A stretch of 64,000 bases of DNA, from the NCBI GenBank assembly GCA_022844045.1, contig JALHMM010000015.1, positions 24,649 to 88,648 on the forward strand, given 5' to 3'. The position numbers and the translations under genes are program-made. Below the pieces are notes generated by a model. It was not told the DNA's origin. It worked only from the letters and a program-made list of their open reading frames with translations, and did not search any database. Positions 54,851 to 63,643 of this stretch are shown here, in pieces (positions within the stretch are counted from its first letter, which is position 1; each line of letters begins with the position of its first letter). Source of the stretch: Reyranellaceae bacterium. GTDB taxonomy: Bacteria; Pseudomonadota; Alphaproteobacteria; Reyranellales; Reyranellaceae.

Positions 54851-57800
54851 TCAGCCGATGAACCCGTTGCCGTTGAGGTCCTGATTGAAGGTGGTTTCAA
54901 GTGCTCGCAATGCGGCGTCATTCCCCGACACGACCCCTGTCAGCGACGAGGTGTAGTTGCCGCCGCCGTCGGTATGCCAGGCGGTGTACTGGTTGGTGGC
55001 GCCCAGCTTGAAGACCACATCGTAGCCGCCACCTGCCGCCGCTTCGGCGCCGATCGGCGCCCAGTCCCCGAACTGACCGGCCACGACATCCGTGCCGGCA
55101 AATTTCAAAGTCGGGCCGGTAGCACCGGTCTCCAGGGAGTACCGGTCCGCTTTCGCCAGCAGGCTCGTCAAGCCATCCGCCTCGATCACCGACGTGGTGA
55201 GCCCAGTCGTCCCGTCGCTGTTGAGGTCCTGAGCGAAGATATCCTCGAGCTGCTGCAGCGCATGGGCGCCGCCCGACACGACGCCCGTCAGCGATGAGGC
55301 GTAGTTGCCGCTGCCGTCGGTGTGCCAGACAGTATACTGGTTGGCGACGCCGAACTTGAAGGCCACATCATAGCCGCCACCTGCCGACGCATCGGCGGCG
55401 ATCGGCGTCCAGGCCCCGAACTGGCCAGCCACGAAGTTGGCGCCAGCGAACTTCAGCGTCGCATCGGGCACGCCGCCGTTCAGCAAGAAGTACCGGCCCG
55501 CACCCGTGCTCAGGCCGGTCGAACCGATCGCCTCAACCGCCGTCAAGGCGACGCCGGTCGTCCCGTCGCCGTTGAAGTCCTGCGCGAAGAGCGTCTCCAG
55601 GACACGCATCTCCGTGGCGGTGCCCGACACCACGCCGGTCAGCGACCCGGTGTAGTTGCCGTTACCATTGGTGTGCCAGGCGGTGTATTGATCGGCCGCG
55701 CCCAACTTGAAGACCACGTCGTAGCCGCCGCCCGCCGACGCGTCGGCGGCGATCGGCGTCCAGGCCCCAAACTGGCCGGCCACGAAGTTGGTGCCGGCGA
55801 ATTTCAGCGTCGCATCGGGCACGCCGCCGTTCATCAAGAAGTACCGGCTCGCGCCCGTGCTCAGGCCGGTCGAACCGATCGCCTCGACCGCCGTCAAGGC
55901 GACGCCGGTCGTCCCGTCACCGTTGAAGTCCTGCGCGAAGAGCGTCTCCAGGACACGCATCTCCGTGGCGGTGCCCGACACCACGCCGGTCAGCGACCCG
56001 GTGTAGTTGCCGTTACCATTGGTGTGCCAGGCGGTGTATTGATCGGCCGCGCCCAACTTGAAGACCACGTCGTAGCCGCCGCCCGCCGACGCGTCGGCGG
56101 CGATCGGCGTCCAGGCCCCAAACTGGCCGGCCACGAAGTTGGTGCCGGCGAATTTCAGCGTCGCATCGGGCACGCCGCCGTTCATCAAGAAGTACCGGCT
56201 CGCGCCCGTGCTCAGGCCGGTCGAACCGATCGCCTCGACCGCCGTCAAGGCGACGCCGGTCGTCCCGTCACCGTTGAAGTCCTGCGCGAAGAGCGTCTCC
56301 AGGACACGCATCTCCGTGGCGGTGCCCGACACCACGCCGGTCAGCGACCCGGTGTAGTTGCCGTTTCCATCGGTGTGCCAGGCGGTGTATTGATCGGCCG
56401 CGCCCAACTTGAAGACCACGTCGTAGCCGCCGCCCGCCGACGCATCGGCGGCGATCGGCGTCCAAGCGCCGAACTGGCCGGCCACGACGTTCGTGCCGGC
56501 GAATTTCAGCGCCGGGCCAGTGCCACCGGTCTCGAGGAAGAAGCGGTCCGCTTTCGCGATCAAGTGCGTGAAGCCAGCCGTCTCGATCTGAGATGTGACG
56601 AACCCGGTCGTCCCGTCGTCGTTGAGATCCTGATCGAAGATGCCCTCGAGCTGTTGCAGCGCATAACTGCTGCTTGGCACGACGCCGGTCAATGACCCGG
56701 TGTAGCTACCGCCGCCGTCGGTTTGCCAGACAGTGTACTGGTTCGCGGCACCCAACTTGAAGACCACGTTGTAGCCACCGCCCGCCACCGCGTCGGCGCC
56801 GATCGGTGCCCAAGCCCCGAACTGGCCAGCCACGACGTTCGTGCCGGCGAACTTCAGCGTCGGACCCGTGCCCCCGGCCTCGAGATGGTAGCGGTTCGAA
56901 AGCCTGCTCAGCGTGGTGGCGCCATTCGCCTCGAGGACGTCGTCACCTGGCGCCGTTCCTTCGCTGACGTTGGTCACCGCGATGTTGTAGCTCTGCAACG
57001 AGCTATGGCCGCTGGCGTCCATCGCCCGGACTGTCACGCTGTAGACGTTGTCGCCGTCCGAGTCCTTCGGCGTCTCGAAATTCGGCGTCGAGCCGAAGCG
57101 CAGCACGCCGGTCGTGGCGTTGATTCGGAATCTGCTCCCATCGAGGCCAGACAGGATCGAGTACGTCACGCCGGAGGTGTCGCCGCCCAGCGCATCGACA
57201 TCGCCGACGACGACGGAGTTCTCCGTCACGGGCCCGAGAGTCGTGCGCAGCGCGGGGTTCGTGTTGGATACGGTGACCGCGACCGCCTGCACGACGGAGC
57301 CGCCATTGGCGTCCGCGGCCCGTACCTGTACTTCGTAGACGTTGTTGGCGTCGGCGTCCGTCGGATTGTCGAAGTCCCGCGCGCTGACAAAGCTGAGCGC
57401 TCCGGACGACGCGTCGATCGCAAACCGCGCCGCGTCGGCGCCGCCGCTGATCGAATAGGTCAACGCGGCGCCGGTATCGACGTCCGTCGCGGCGATCGAG
57501 CCGATGGTGGTGAGGTTCTCCGCCACCGCGAAGGCGTTGCTCGAGGTCATCACCGGCGCGTCGTTCACGCCCGTCACGGAGATGGACAGCGTCGCGGTGT
57601 CGAACCCGCCCAGGCCATCGCTCACTTGGTAGGTGAACGCGTCGGTCGCGGTCGCTCCCTGGGCCAGCGCGTTCGCCGCCGGCTGATCCGCCACATAGGT
57701 GTAGGAACCATCAGCATTCAGCGTCAGCGTGCCCAGCGTACCGATCACCGCCACGCCTACGTTACCGGCCAAACCGTTCACCTGGCTCACGGTCTTGGTC

Positions 57801-60800
57801 GGCAGCGGATCCGCGTCGGTGTCGTTGGCCAGCACACCGGTCGCCGCCGTGGCGCTCACCGTGCCGCCTTCCGGCACCGTGTTGTCGTCGTCCACCGCGA
57901 CGGGATCGTTGTTGAGGACCACTTGAACGAGGACGGTGACCGGCGCGCTGGTCACCGTGCCGTCGGAGATGGTGTAGGTGAAGCTCGCCGTGCCGATGAA
58001 GCCGGTGGTCGGCGTGAAGACGACATCGCCGGAGCTGTTGAGCGCGACGGTGCCGCCCGTGCCCGAGGTCACCGACGCGATGGTGAGCGTCGCGCCGGCA
58101 TCGACGTCGGTATCGTTGCCGAGCAGCGCCGACTTCGCGTAGGTGACCGTGGTGTTCTGCGCCGCGACCAGCTCGTCGGCCACCGCTACCGGCGCGTCGT
58201 TGGCGCCGGTGATGGTGATGGTGAGCTGCGCCGTATCCGTCTCGCCGCGCACGTCGCTCAGCGTGTAGGTGAACACATCCTGCGCCGTCGCCCCGGCGGC
58301 CAGCGCGTTGGTGTCCGCGTCGGCGTTGTCGAGCGCGTAGCTCCACGTGCCATTGGCGTTCAGGGTCAGGCCGCCATAGCGGCCGGCCAGCGCCGTTCCC
58401 ACCGTGCCGCCGCCGGCCGTCACGCTCGACACCGCTGTCACCGTCGTCGCGTCGCCCAGCGCCGTATCGACGTCGCTATCGTTGCCGCGAACGTTGCCCG
58501 ACGCCGTTGGATCGCCCGTCACGTCGACAACGCCGGCTTCGCGCAGCGTGTCGGCGCCGTTGCCGTCGTCGTTCGCCACCGGCGCGTCGTTGAGGATGTC
58601 GCCTACCGCGAAGGTGCCGTTGGCGAACTGGAACAGCTCGACGTTGGTGACCCGGTCCGTGCCATCCGGACCGACCAGGGTCAGGATGCCGCCGGTCTCG
58701 GTGATCGCATAGGCGCTCCACGCGCCGGAGAAGATCGCCAGGTCGGCCGTGCCCTCCCCGCCGTCGATAAAGTCGTTGCCTGCGCCGCCGGTGAAGGTGT
58801 CGTTGCCATCGCCGCCGTAGAGCGTATCCGCGCCGGTGCCGCCGTTGAGCAGATCGTTGCCTTCGCCGCCATATAACACGTCGCCCGCGCCCGCGGCGTT
58901 CAGCGTGTCGTCCCCGGCGGCGCCGTACAGCGTCTCGACGCCGCTGCCGCCCGTCAGCGTGTCGCCGAAACCCGATCCGTAGACGATCTCGATGCCCGAG
59001 AGAACGTCGTTGCCATCGGCGCCGCTCGCCGTGCCGGCGCCCAGATCGATGACCACCGGACCCGGCGCGTCTTCGTAGGAGGCGCTGTCGTTGCCATCGC
59101 CGCCGATCAGCGTGTCGTCGCCTGTCCCACCCACGAGTGCGTCGTCGCCGGCCGCGCCGTCGAGCGTATCGTTGCCATCGGCGCCGGTGATCGTGTCGTC
59201 GCCGGCCTGGCCCGACAGCGTGTCGTTGCCGCTGCCCCCCTCGATCGTTTCGCCGCCGCCCAGGAAGGTGAAGCGCGAGGCGGTCATGAAGGAAAGGTCG
59301 ACGCCAAGAATGCGGATCTGCTGGGCCTGCACGCCGCTCGACAGGGTCAACACCACGTCGGCGCCGTCCTGGACCATGCCGCCGCCGTCGACTTCGATGT
59401 CGACGATGTTGTTGTAGCCGAAGGCCGAGACGTCGATGCGATCGCCGACCGCGAGATCGACGATGGTGTCGCCGCCGGCGCCCGCCGGCGTGAAGACGAA
59501 GCGATCATTGCCGGCGCCGCCGGTCATGCGATCGTTGCCGGTGCCGCTGATCAGCGTGTCATTGAAGGCCGAACCGATCCCCGCCTCGATCGAGTTGAGC
59601 CAGTCGATATCGCCGGCGCTCGAAACGGTACCGGCGCCGAAGTCGAAGACCACGGCCGCGCCGGCGCTCGCGTAGGACGCGGCGTCGATGCCGCCGCCGC
59701 CATAAAGCGTGTCGCTGCCGGCACCGCCACTCAACGTGTCGGCGCCGAAACCGCCATACAGCGTGTTGACGCCGCCGCTGCCGGTCAGCGTGTCGGCCTG
59801 CGCCGTGCCGATGGCGTTCTCGACCCCCGTCAACGTGTCGGACACGCCCGCCGCGGTCGCCGTGCCGGCGCCCAGGTCGAGCGTCACCGCCGCGCCGAGT
59901 TCCTCGTAGCTCGCGGTGTCGTTGCCGACGCCGCCGAAGAGCATGTTGTCGCCCAGCCCGCCCACCAGCGTGTCGTCGCCGTCCTCACCGCTCAGCGTGT
60001 CGTTGCCGCCGTTACCAATCAGCAGGTTGTCGAGGCCATCGCCCGTCAGCGTGTCGGCGGCCGAGCCGCCGGCCAAGCCCTCGATGTTGAGCAGGGTGTC
60101 GGTGCCGTCGCCGACGATCGTGCCGGCGCCACCCAGGGTGGCGGTGATGGCCGTGCTGGCGCCGCTGTAGTCGGCGACGTCCTTGCCGGTACCGCCATCG
60201 AGCGTATCGTTGCCGGCGCCGCCCTGCAGCGTGTCGTCGCCGCCCTTGCCGGACAGCACGTCGTTGTCGGCCCCGCCATAGAGCGTGTCGGCGGCGTCGA
60301 AGCCATCGATGGTGTCGTTGCCGCCCTGGCCGTCGACGACCAGCGGCGTGCCGCCGGCGCCTTGGCCGATCTGCCGGCTGCCATAGACCAGGTAGGTGAC
60401 ACCGCCGCCGGAATTGGCGCTGACGCCACTGATCAGGATGTCGGCCAGGCCGTCGGCATTGACGTCGCCGGCGCTGGTGGCACGCAGGCCCACGCCGCTG
60501 CCCGGTGGGGCCTCGATGCGAAAGCTGTCGCGGCCGTCGACCGCGCCGGCGTCGATGCTGGAGTCCCAGTCGCCGGCGCGGCCGAACAGGATGTAGCCGA
60601 TGCCGGCGTCGGTGCCGCCGGCGTCCAAGCCCGGCGCGCCGACGATCAGGTCGCCGAAGCCGTCGCCGTTGATGTCGCCGGCCGAGGACACCGAGCTGCC
60701 GAACTGGTCGCCAGCCGACGCGCCGACGATGGCGAAGCCATTGGCACCATCGAGCGCCGACAGATCGACGCGCCAGGGGGCCGAACCATCGGCCCAGCCG

Positions 60801-62176
60801 CCGGCCTTGCCGAAGATCACATAGGCCGTGCCGGCGCCGCCGGCGTTGCGCGCGCCGAGCATCATGTCGTCGAAGCCGTCGCCGTTGAAGTCGCCGGCGC
60901 TCGACACCGAGAAGCCGAGATCGTCGCCGGCCGCCAGGCCCTGGAACTCGATGCCGGTGTGGTTGGTGGCGACCTGTTGCAGGTTGATGTTCGCGCTGCG
61001 CGAGGCGCTGCCGAACAGCAGATAGGCCACGCCGCCGCTGATGGCGCCGTTGAACTGGGCGCCGATCAGCAGGTCGGCGAGGCCGTCGTTGTTGATGTCG
61101 CCGGCCGCCGCCAACGCGCCGACATTGGCGCCGGTGAGCGTCGTCAGATTCGTCAGCGCGCCGACGCCTTCGACCGCGTTGGCCGCCGCCCACGGCTCGG
61201 CCTTGCCGAACACGATATAGGTGCTGGCTTCGGCGGCGTCGGGCGCCGAGATCACCAGTTCGGCGCTGCCGTCACCGTCCATGTCGCCGGCCGAGGACAC
61301 GGCGAAGCCGAACTGGTCTTCGCTGCTCGACGCGTTGTGCAGCATGAAGCCGTTGCTGCCGTTGAGCGTCGCCAGATCGATCGGGATGGTCGCGCCGCCG
61401 GTATCGGTCCAGCCGCTCGCCTTGCCGAACAGGACATAGGCTTCACCGGCCGGGGTGCCGCCGGAGCCGGCGCTGTTGGCGGCGATCAGCACGTCGCTGA
61501 AGCCGTCGTCGTTGACGTCGCCGGCGCCCGAGACGGCGAAGCCAGTCTGGCCGGTGCCGGCGAGCACCACCACGTTGGGGTCGGCGACGCCCAGGTTCAC
61601 CGAGTCGGGCAGGCCATCGGCGCTGCCGAACACCAGATAGGCGCGGCCGCTGTCGCTGCCGAACTTGTGCGCGCCGATGACGAAGTCGCCGAAGCCATCG
61701 CCATTGACGTCGCCGACGCCCGATATGGCGTAGCCGCTTTCGCTGCCCGCGACACCGTCGAAGCGGGTGCCGGCCGAGCTCTCGAGGCTGCCCAGGTCGA
61801 GCGTGGCGCCCACCGTACCCTGCAGGGTGACGGCAAATACGTCGTCGCCGGCGTCGAGCTGGATGCGCGCGCCATCGAGCCATAGGTCGCCGATGATGAC
61901 GTCGGCGCCGCCGCTGTAGATGATGGTGTCGGCGCCGGTGCCGCCCTTCAGCGTGCGGTCCTCGGCGTCGGCCATCAGGGTGTCGTTGCCGGCGCCGCCG
62001 TAGAGCGCGTCCGCACCCAGGCCGCCATCCACCGTGTCGCTGCCGGAACCGCCAAACAGGAAGTCGGCGCCGCCCAGTCCAGAGATCGTGTCGTCGCCGC
62101 CGAGGCCCAAACCGATATCGTTGTCGGCACCGCCAGAGAGACTTTCTCCGGCGGATGTCCCGGCAAAATAAGTCAT
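54851..62176 (-). CDS. Giant RTX/FG-GAP/VCBS/cadherin protein with tryptophan-rich C terminus
   Basis: 2441 residues without a Sec signal. Order: RTX block (about 1-120, GGADNDIGLGLGGDD type), seven FG-GAP/integrin-alpha repeats with D-x-N-G-D-G calcium loops (about 145-600, e.g. GVGDVNGDGFGDFVIGAH), second RTX region (about 610-1150), VCBS domains (about 1170-1480), two cadherin-like domains (about 1480-1720), and six W-rich repeats of 117 residues ending QDLNGNGFIG. Likely a type I secreted adhesin or matrix protein. The C-terminal six-repeat block is shared with the 693-residue protein at 12632. Three of its repeats are almost identical in DNA. Confidence 0.88.
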   Translation of the reverse strand: MTYFAGTSAGESLSGGADNDIGLGLGGDDTISGLGGADFLFGGSGSDTVDGGLGADALYGGAGNDTLMADAEDRTLKGGTGADTIIYSGGADVIIGDLWLDGARIQLDAGDDVFAVTLQGTVGATLDLGSLESSAGTRFDGVAGSESGYAISGVGDVNGDGFGDFVIGAHKFGSDSGRAYLVFGSADGLPDSVNLGVADPNVVVLAGTGQTGFAVSGAGDVNDDGFSDVLIAANSAGSGGTPAGEAYVLFGKASGWTDTGGATIPIDLATLNGSNGFMLHNASSSEDQFGFAVSSAGDMDGDGSAELVISAPDAAEASTYIVFGKAEPWAAANAVEGVGALTNLTTLTGANVGALAAAGDINNDGLADLLIGAQFNGAISGGVAYLLFGSASRSANINLQQVATNHTGIEFQGLAAGDDLGFSVSSAGDFNGDGFDDMMLGARNAGGAGTAYVIFGKAGGWADGSAPWRVDLSALDGANGFAIVGASAGDQFGSSVSSAGDINGDGFGDLIVGAPGLDAGGTDAGIGYILFGRAGDWDSSIDAGAVDGRDSFRIEAPPGSGVGLRATSAGDVNADGLADILISGVSANSGGGVTYLVYGSRQIGQGAGGTPLVVDGQGGNDTIDGFDAADTLYGGADNDVLSGKGGDDTLQGGAGNDTLDGGTGKDVADYSGASTAITATLGGAGTIVGDGTDTLLNIEGLAGGSAADTLTGDGLDNLLIGNGGNDTLSGEDGDDTLVGGLGDNMLFGGVGNDTASYEELGAAVTLDLGAGTATAAGVSDTLTGVENAIGTAQADTLTGSGGVNTLYGGFGADTLSGGAGSDTLYGGGGIDAASYASAGAAVVFDFGAGTVSSAGDIDWLNSIEAGIGSAFNDTLISGTGNDRMTGGAGNDRFVFTPAGAGGDTIVDLAVGDRIDVSAFGYNNIVDIEVDGGGMVQDGADVVLTLSSGVQAQQIRILGVDLSFMTASRFTFLGGGETIEGGSGNDTLSGQAGDDTITGADGNDTLDGAAGDDALVGGTGDDTLIGGDGNDSASYEDAPGPVVIDLGAGTASGADGNDVLSGIEIVYGSGFGDTLTGGSGVETLYGAAGDDTLNAAGAGDVLYGGEGNDLLNGGTGADTLYGGDGNDTFTGGAGNDFIDGGEGTADLAIFSGAWSAYAITETGGILTLVGPDGTDRVTNVELFQFANGTFAVGDILNDAPVANDDGNGADTLREAGVVDVTGDPTASGNVRGNDSDVDTALGDATTVTAVSSVTAGGGTVGTALAGRYGGLTLNANGTWSYALDNADADTNALAAGATAQDVFTYTLSDVRGETDTAQLTITITGANDAPVAVADELVAAQNTTVTYAKSALLGNDTDVDAGATLTIASVTSGTGGTVALNSSGDVVFTPTTGFIGTASFTYTISDGTVTSAPVTVLVQVVLNNDPVAVDDDNTVPEGGTVSATAATGVLANDTDADPLPTKTVSQVNGLAGNVGVAVIGTLGTLTLNADGSYTYVADQPAANALAQGATATDAFTYQVSDGLGGFDTATLSISVTGVNDAPVMTSSNAFAVAENLTTIGSIAATDVDTGAALTYSISGGADAARFAIDASSGALSFVSARDFDNPTDADANNVYEVQVRAADANGGSVVQAVAVTVSNTNPALRTTLGPVTENSVVVGDVDALGGDTSGVTYSILSGLDGSRFRINATTGVLRFGSTPNFETPKDSDGDNVYSVTVRAMDASGHSSLQSYNIAVTNVSEGTAPGDDVLEANGATTLSRLSNRYHLEAGGTGPTLKFAGTNVVAGQFGAWAPIGADAVAGGGYNVVFKLGAANQYTVWQTDGGGSYTGSLTGVVPSSSYALQQLEGIFDQDLNDDGTTGFVTSQIETAGFTHLIAKADRFFLETGGTGPALKFAGTNVVAGQFGAWTPIAADASAGGGYDVVFKLGAADQYTAWHTDGNGNYTGSLTGVVSGTATEMRVLETLFAQDFNGDGTTGVALTAVEAIGSTGLSTGASRYFLMNGGVPDATLKFAGTNFVAGQFGAWTPIAADASAGGGYDVVFKLGAADQYTAWHTNGNGNYTGSLTGVVSGTATEMRVLETLFAQDFNGDGTTGVALTAVEAIGSTGLSTGASRYFLMNGGVPDATLKFAGTNFVAGQFGAWTPIAADASAGGGYDVVFKLGAADQYTAWHTNGNGNYTGSLTGVVSGTATEMRVLETLFAQDFNGDGTTGVALTAVEAIGSTGLSTGAGRYFLLNGGVPDATLKFAGANFVAGQFGAWTPIAADASAGGGYDVAFKFGVANQYTVWHTDGSGNYASSLTGVVSGGAHALQQLEDIFAQDLNSDGTTGLTTSVIEADGLTSLLAKADRYSLETGATGPTLKFAGTDVVAGQFGDWAPIGAEAAAGGGYDVVFKLGATNQYTAWHTDGGGNYTSSLTGVVSGNDAALRALETTFNQDLNGNGFIG
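55440..56470 (-). repeat. Tandem 351-bp repeats inside the RTX gene
   Basis: Three successive copies of a 351-bp unit (starting near 55440, 55791 and 56142) encode repeats three to five of the six W-rich units. The second and third copies give identical protein over at least 72 residues and differ by few or no bases, much closer than to the other repeats. This points to recent amplification or gene conversion. Confidence 0.85.
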
Positions 62177-62379
62177 TGTATCAATGCCTTAGAAGAAAGA
62201 TCAGATATATGCGTAGCCGTGTTATGTTGATAATATAGCGTGAGATTCACGTTCAGAAAACTTCTTTAAGCACTTGTAATAAAATATCTTTCTCGAAACA
62301 AACAAGCTTCACGCCGAGAGCAAGAACCGTCCGCGCTCACGCACCGCACCTTGGCCTGCCGTAGCAGGAGGGGTGCGAC
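62177..62379. promoter_or_regulatory. AT-rich region ahead of the giant RTX gene
   Basis: AT-rich stretch (62180-62320) with TTGATAATATAGCG and similar runs, in contrast to the GC-rich genes on both sides. Probably the promoter of the RTX gene, whose ATG is at 62176. Confidence 0.45.
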
Positions 62380-62592
62380 ATGGCCAAATATGCCCTCGAC
62401 GAGAACGAGAGCGTCAAGCAGGGCCGGCCGGCGTGGTTGAAGATGCACGACCACCCCCACATTACCTCGCGGCTCATCCAGCCCTGGACACAACCTATTG
62501 GTGCCTGCGATCTGTCATTTCCGAGTCGCCGCAGTTCGCGGACGTTGCCAGAAAAAATGATGGTGCGGGAGCTAGTTGACGGCCAAGCTTAA
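62380..62592 (+). pseudogene. Truncated copy of carboxymuconolactone decarboxylase gene
   Basis: The first about 20 codons (MAKYALDENESVKQGRPAWL) match the start of the decarboxylase at 63223 (MTKYAFDETEGFKKGREVWF), and the sequence before the ATG has GGAGGGG in both. Beyond that the 70-codon frame is unrelated, so this is a 5' fragment fused to other sequence. Confidence 0.7.
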
Positions 62593-62600
62593 TTGACGAG

Positions 62601-62624
62601 GTTAAACATTGATGATAGTTTAAC
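62601..62624. promoter_or_regulatory. Perfect inverted repeat GTTAAAC-N10-GTTTAAC
   Basis: A 24-bp palindrome, 31 bp before the membrane protein gene at 62655, beside a TTGACG hexamer. A repressor or activator site for that gene is possible. Confidence 0.4.
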
Positions 62625-62654
62625 GATACATTAATCAATTTTTGGGGGAAATTC

Positions 62655-63110
62655 ATGATCTCGGCCGCCATCGATACTCCCGCTCCGTCGTCTTCCTTCA
62701 GTCGAGATGACAAAGTCCTTCGCGCCACCGTCGTGGCGGCGATGGTCGTGCTGGTCGCCGCGCCTACCATCATCATGTTGTCCGCCCTGCCCCGGCCGTT
62801 CCTGCTCTCGGCGATCGCCATCGTCACCGGCATCGTCGCCACGGCGGGCTGCATCGTCTTCACGGCGGAAGATCACCAGCGCGCGGTGACCCGCGGCCTC
62901 ATCTGCGCCGGCGTCATCCTGCTGGCCTTCCCCATCCCAATGGCCACGGGCGCCTCGGCGCCGGCGCCGGCCTTCGTCGAAGCCGCCCTGCGGCACGAGG
63001 CGCTGCTGTCCCTGGCCGTCTTCTCGGTCAGCGTCGGCGCGTCCTGCCTGGCGTTGGGCCTGGTCATGGCGCACCGCGAGCCGCCGGCCAACCCCGCGCC
63101 GGCCGCCTGA
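62655..63110 (+). CDS. Hypothetical membrane protein with four TMs
   Basis: 151 residues, with hydrophobic segments at about residues 27-45, 50-70, 82-100 and 115-140 (for example VVAAMVVLVAAPTIIML and FSVSVGASCLALGLVM) separated by short loops. No signature residues are recognised. GGGGGAAA lies ahead of the ATG. The upstream 24-bp palindrome may control it. Confidence 0.55.
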   Translation: MISAAIDTPAPSSSFSRDDKVLRATVVAAMVVLVAAPTIIMLSALPRPFLLSAIAIVTGIVATAGCIVFTAEDHQRAVTRGLICAGVILLAFPIPMATGASAPAPAFVEAALRHEALLSLAVFSVSVGASCLALGLVMAHREPPANPAPAA

Positions 63111-63222
63111 TCCTCGCCGCAGGGGCCTGATGGCCCCCGCCACCCATGGCCCGCAAAAGGCCGTGCGCGGTCGATGGCCGCGCCCTAGCGTGACCCTCCT
63201 TCAGCGACGGGAGGGTCCAGCC

Positions 63223-63633
63223 ATGACCAAATACGCATTCGACGAGACCGAGGGATTCAAGAAAGGCCGCGAGGTCTGGTTCGAGATGCGCGGGCCCAAG
63301 GTGGCCCAGGCGGCGATGGAGCAGGCCGCCGAGCACGAGATGACCCGGGACCTCAGGCAGTACCTGTTCGAGCACTGCTTCGCCGCCGTCTGGGCGCGGC
63401 CCGGCCTGGAACGCGCCACCCGCAGCGTCATCACCATCTCGGTGCTCACGGCACTCGGCCGCACCGAGGAGCTGAAGTCGCACATCCGCATGGGCATCAA
63501 CAACGGGCTGACCCGCGAAGAGCTCAAGGAGATCTTCCTGCATGTCGGCATCTACGCCGGCGTGCCCACCGCCGTGGCCGCCGTGCGCGCGGCGATGGAG
63601 GAGTTCGCCGCGCTCGACAAAGCCAAAGCGTAG
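63223..63633 (+). CDS. Carboxymuconolactone decarboxylase family protein
   Basis: 136 residues of the AhpD/CMD fold, in the PcaC size class. Core features: LFEHCFAAVWARPGLERATRSVITIS, LKSHIRMGINNGLTREELKEI and a C-terminal helix; the catalytic His and Glu of gamma-carboxymuconolactone decarboxylase appear (LKSHIRMGINNG, EELKEIFLH). Substrate may be gamma-carboxymuconolactone or an unrelated lactone or peroxide. GGGAGGG precedes the ATG, and a 5' fragment of the same gene lies at 62380. Confidence 0.85.
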   Translation: MTKYAFDETEGFKKGREVWFEMRGPKVAQAAMEQAAEHEMTRDLRQYLFEHCFAAVWARPGLERATRSVITISVLTALGRTEELKSHIRMGINNGLTREELKEIFLHVGIYAGVPTAVAAVRAAMEEFAALDKAKA

Positions 63634-63643
63634 GCGGCCGCGG

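Noticed and set aside
55440-56470. CRISPR array
   Set aside because: The regular 351-bp repeats are protein-coding domain repeats without spacers; no Cas genes are present.
55322-61885. Long plus-strand frames over the 2441-residue gene
   Set aside because: Antisense frames with repeats such as VPADDxGAAR that follow the sense repeats; no family matches.
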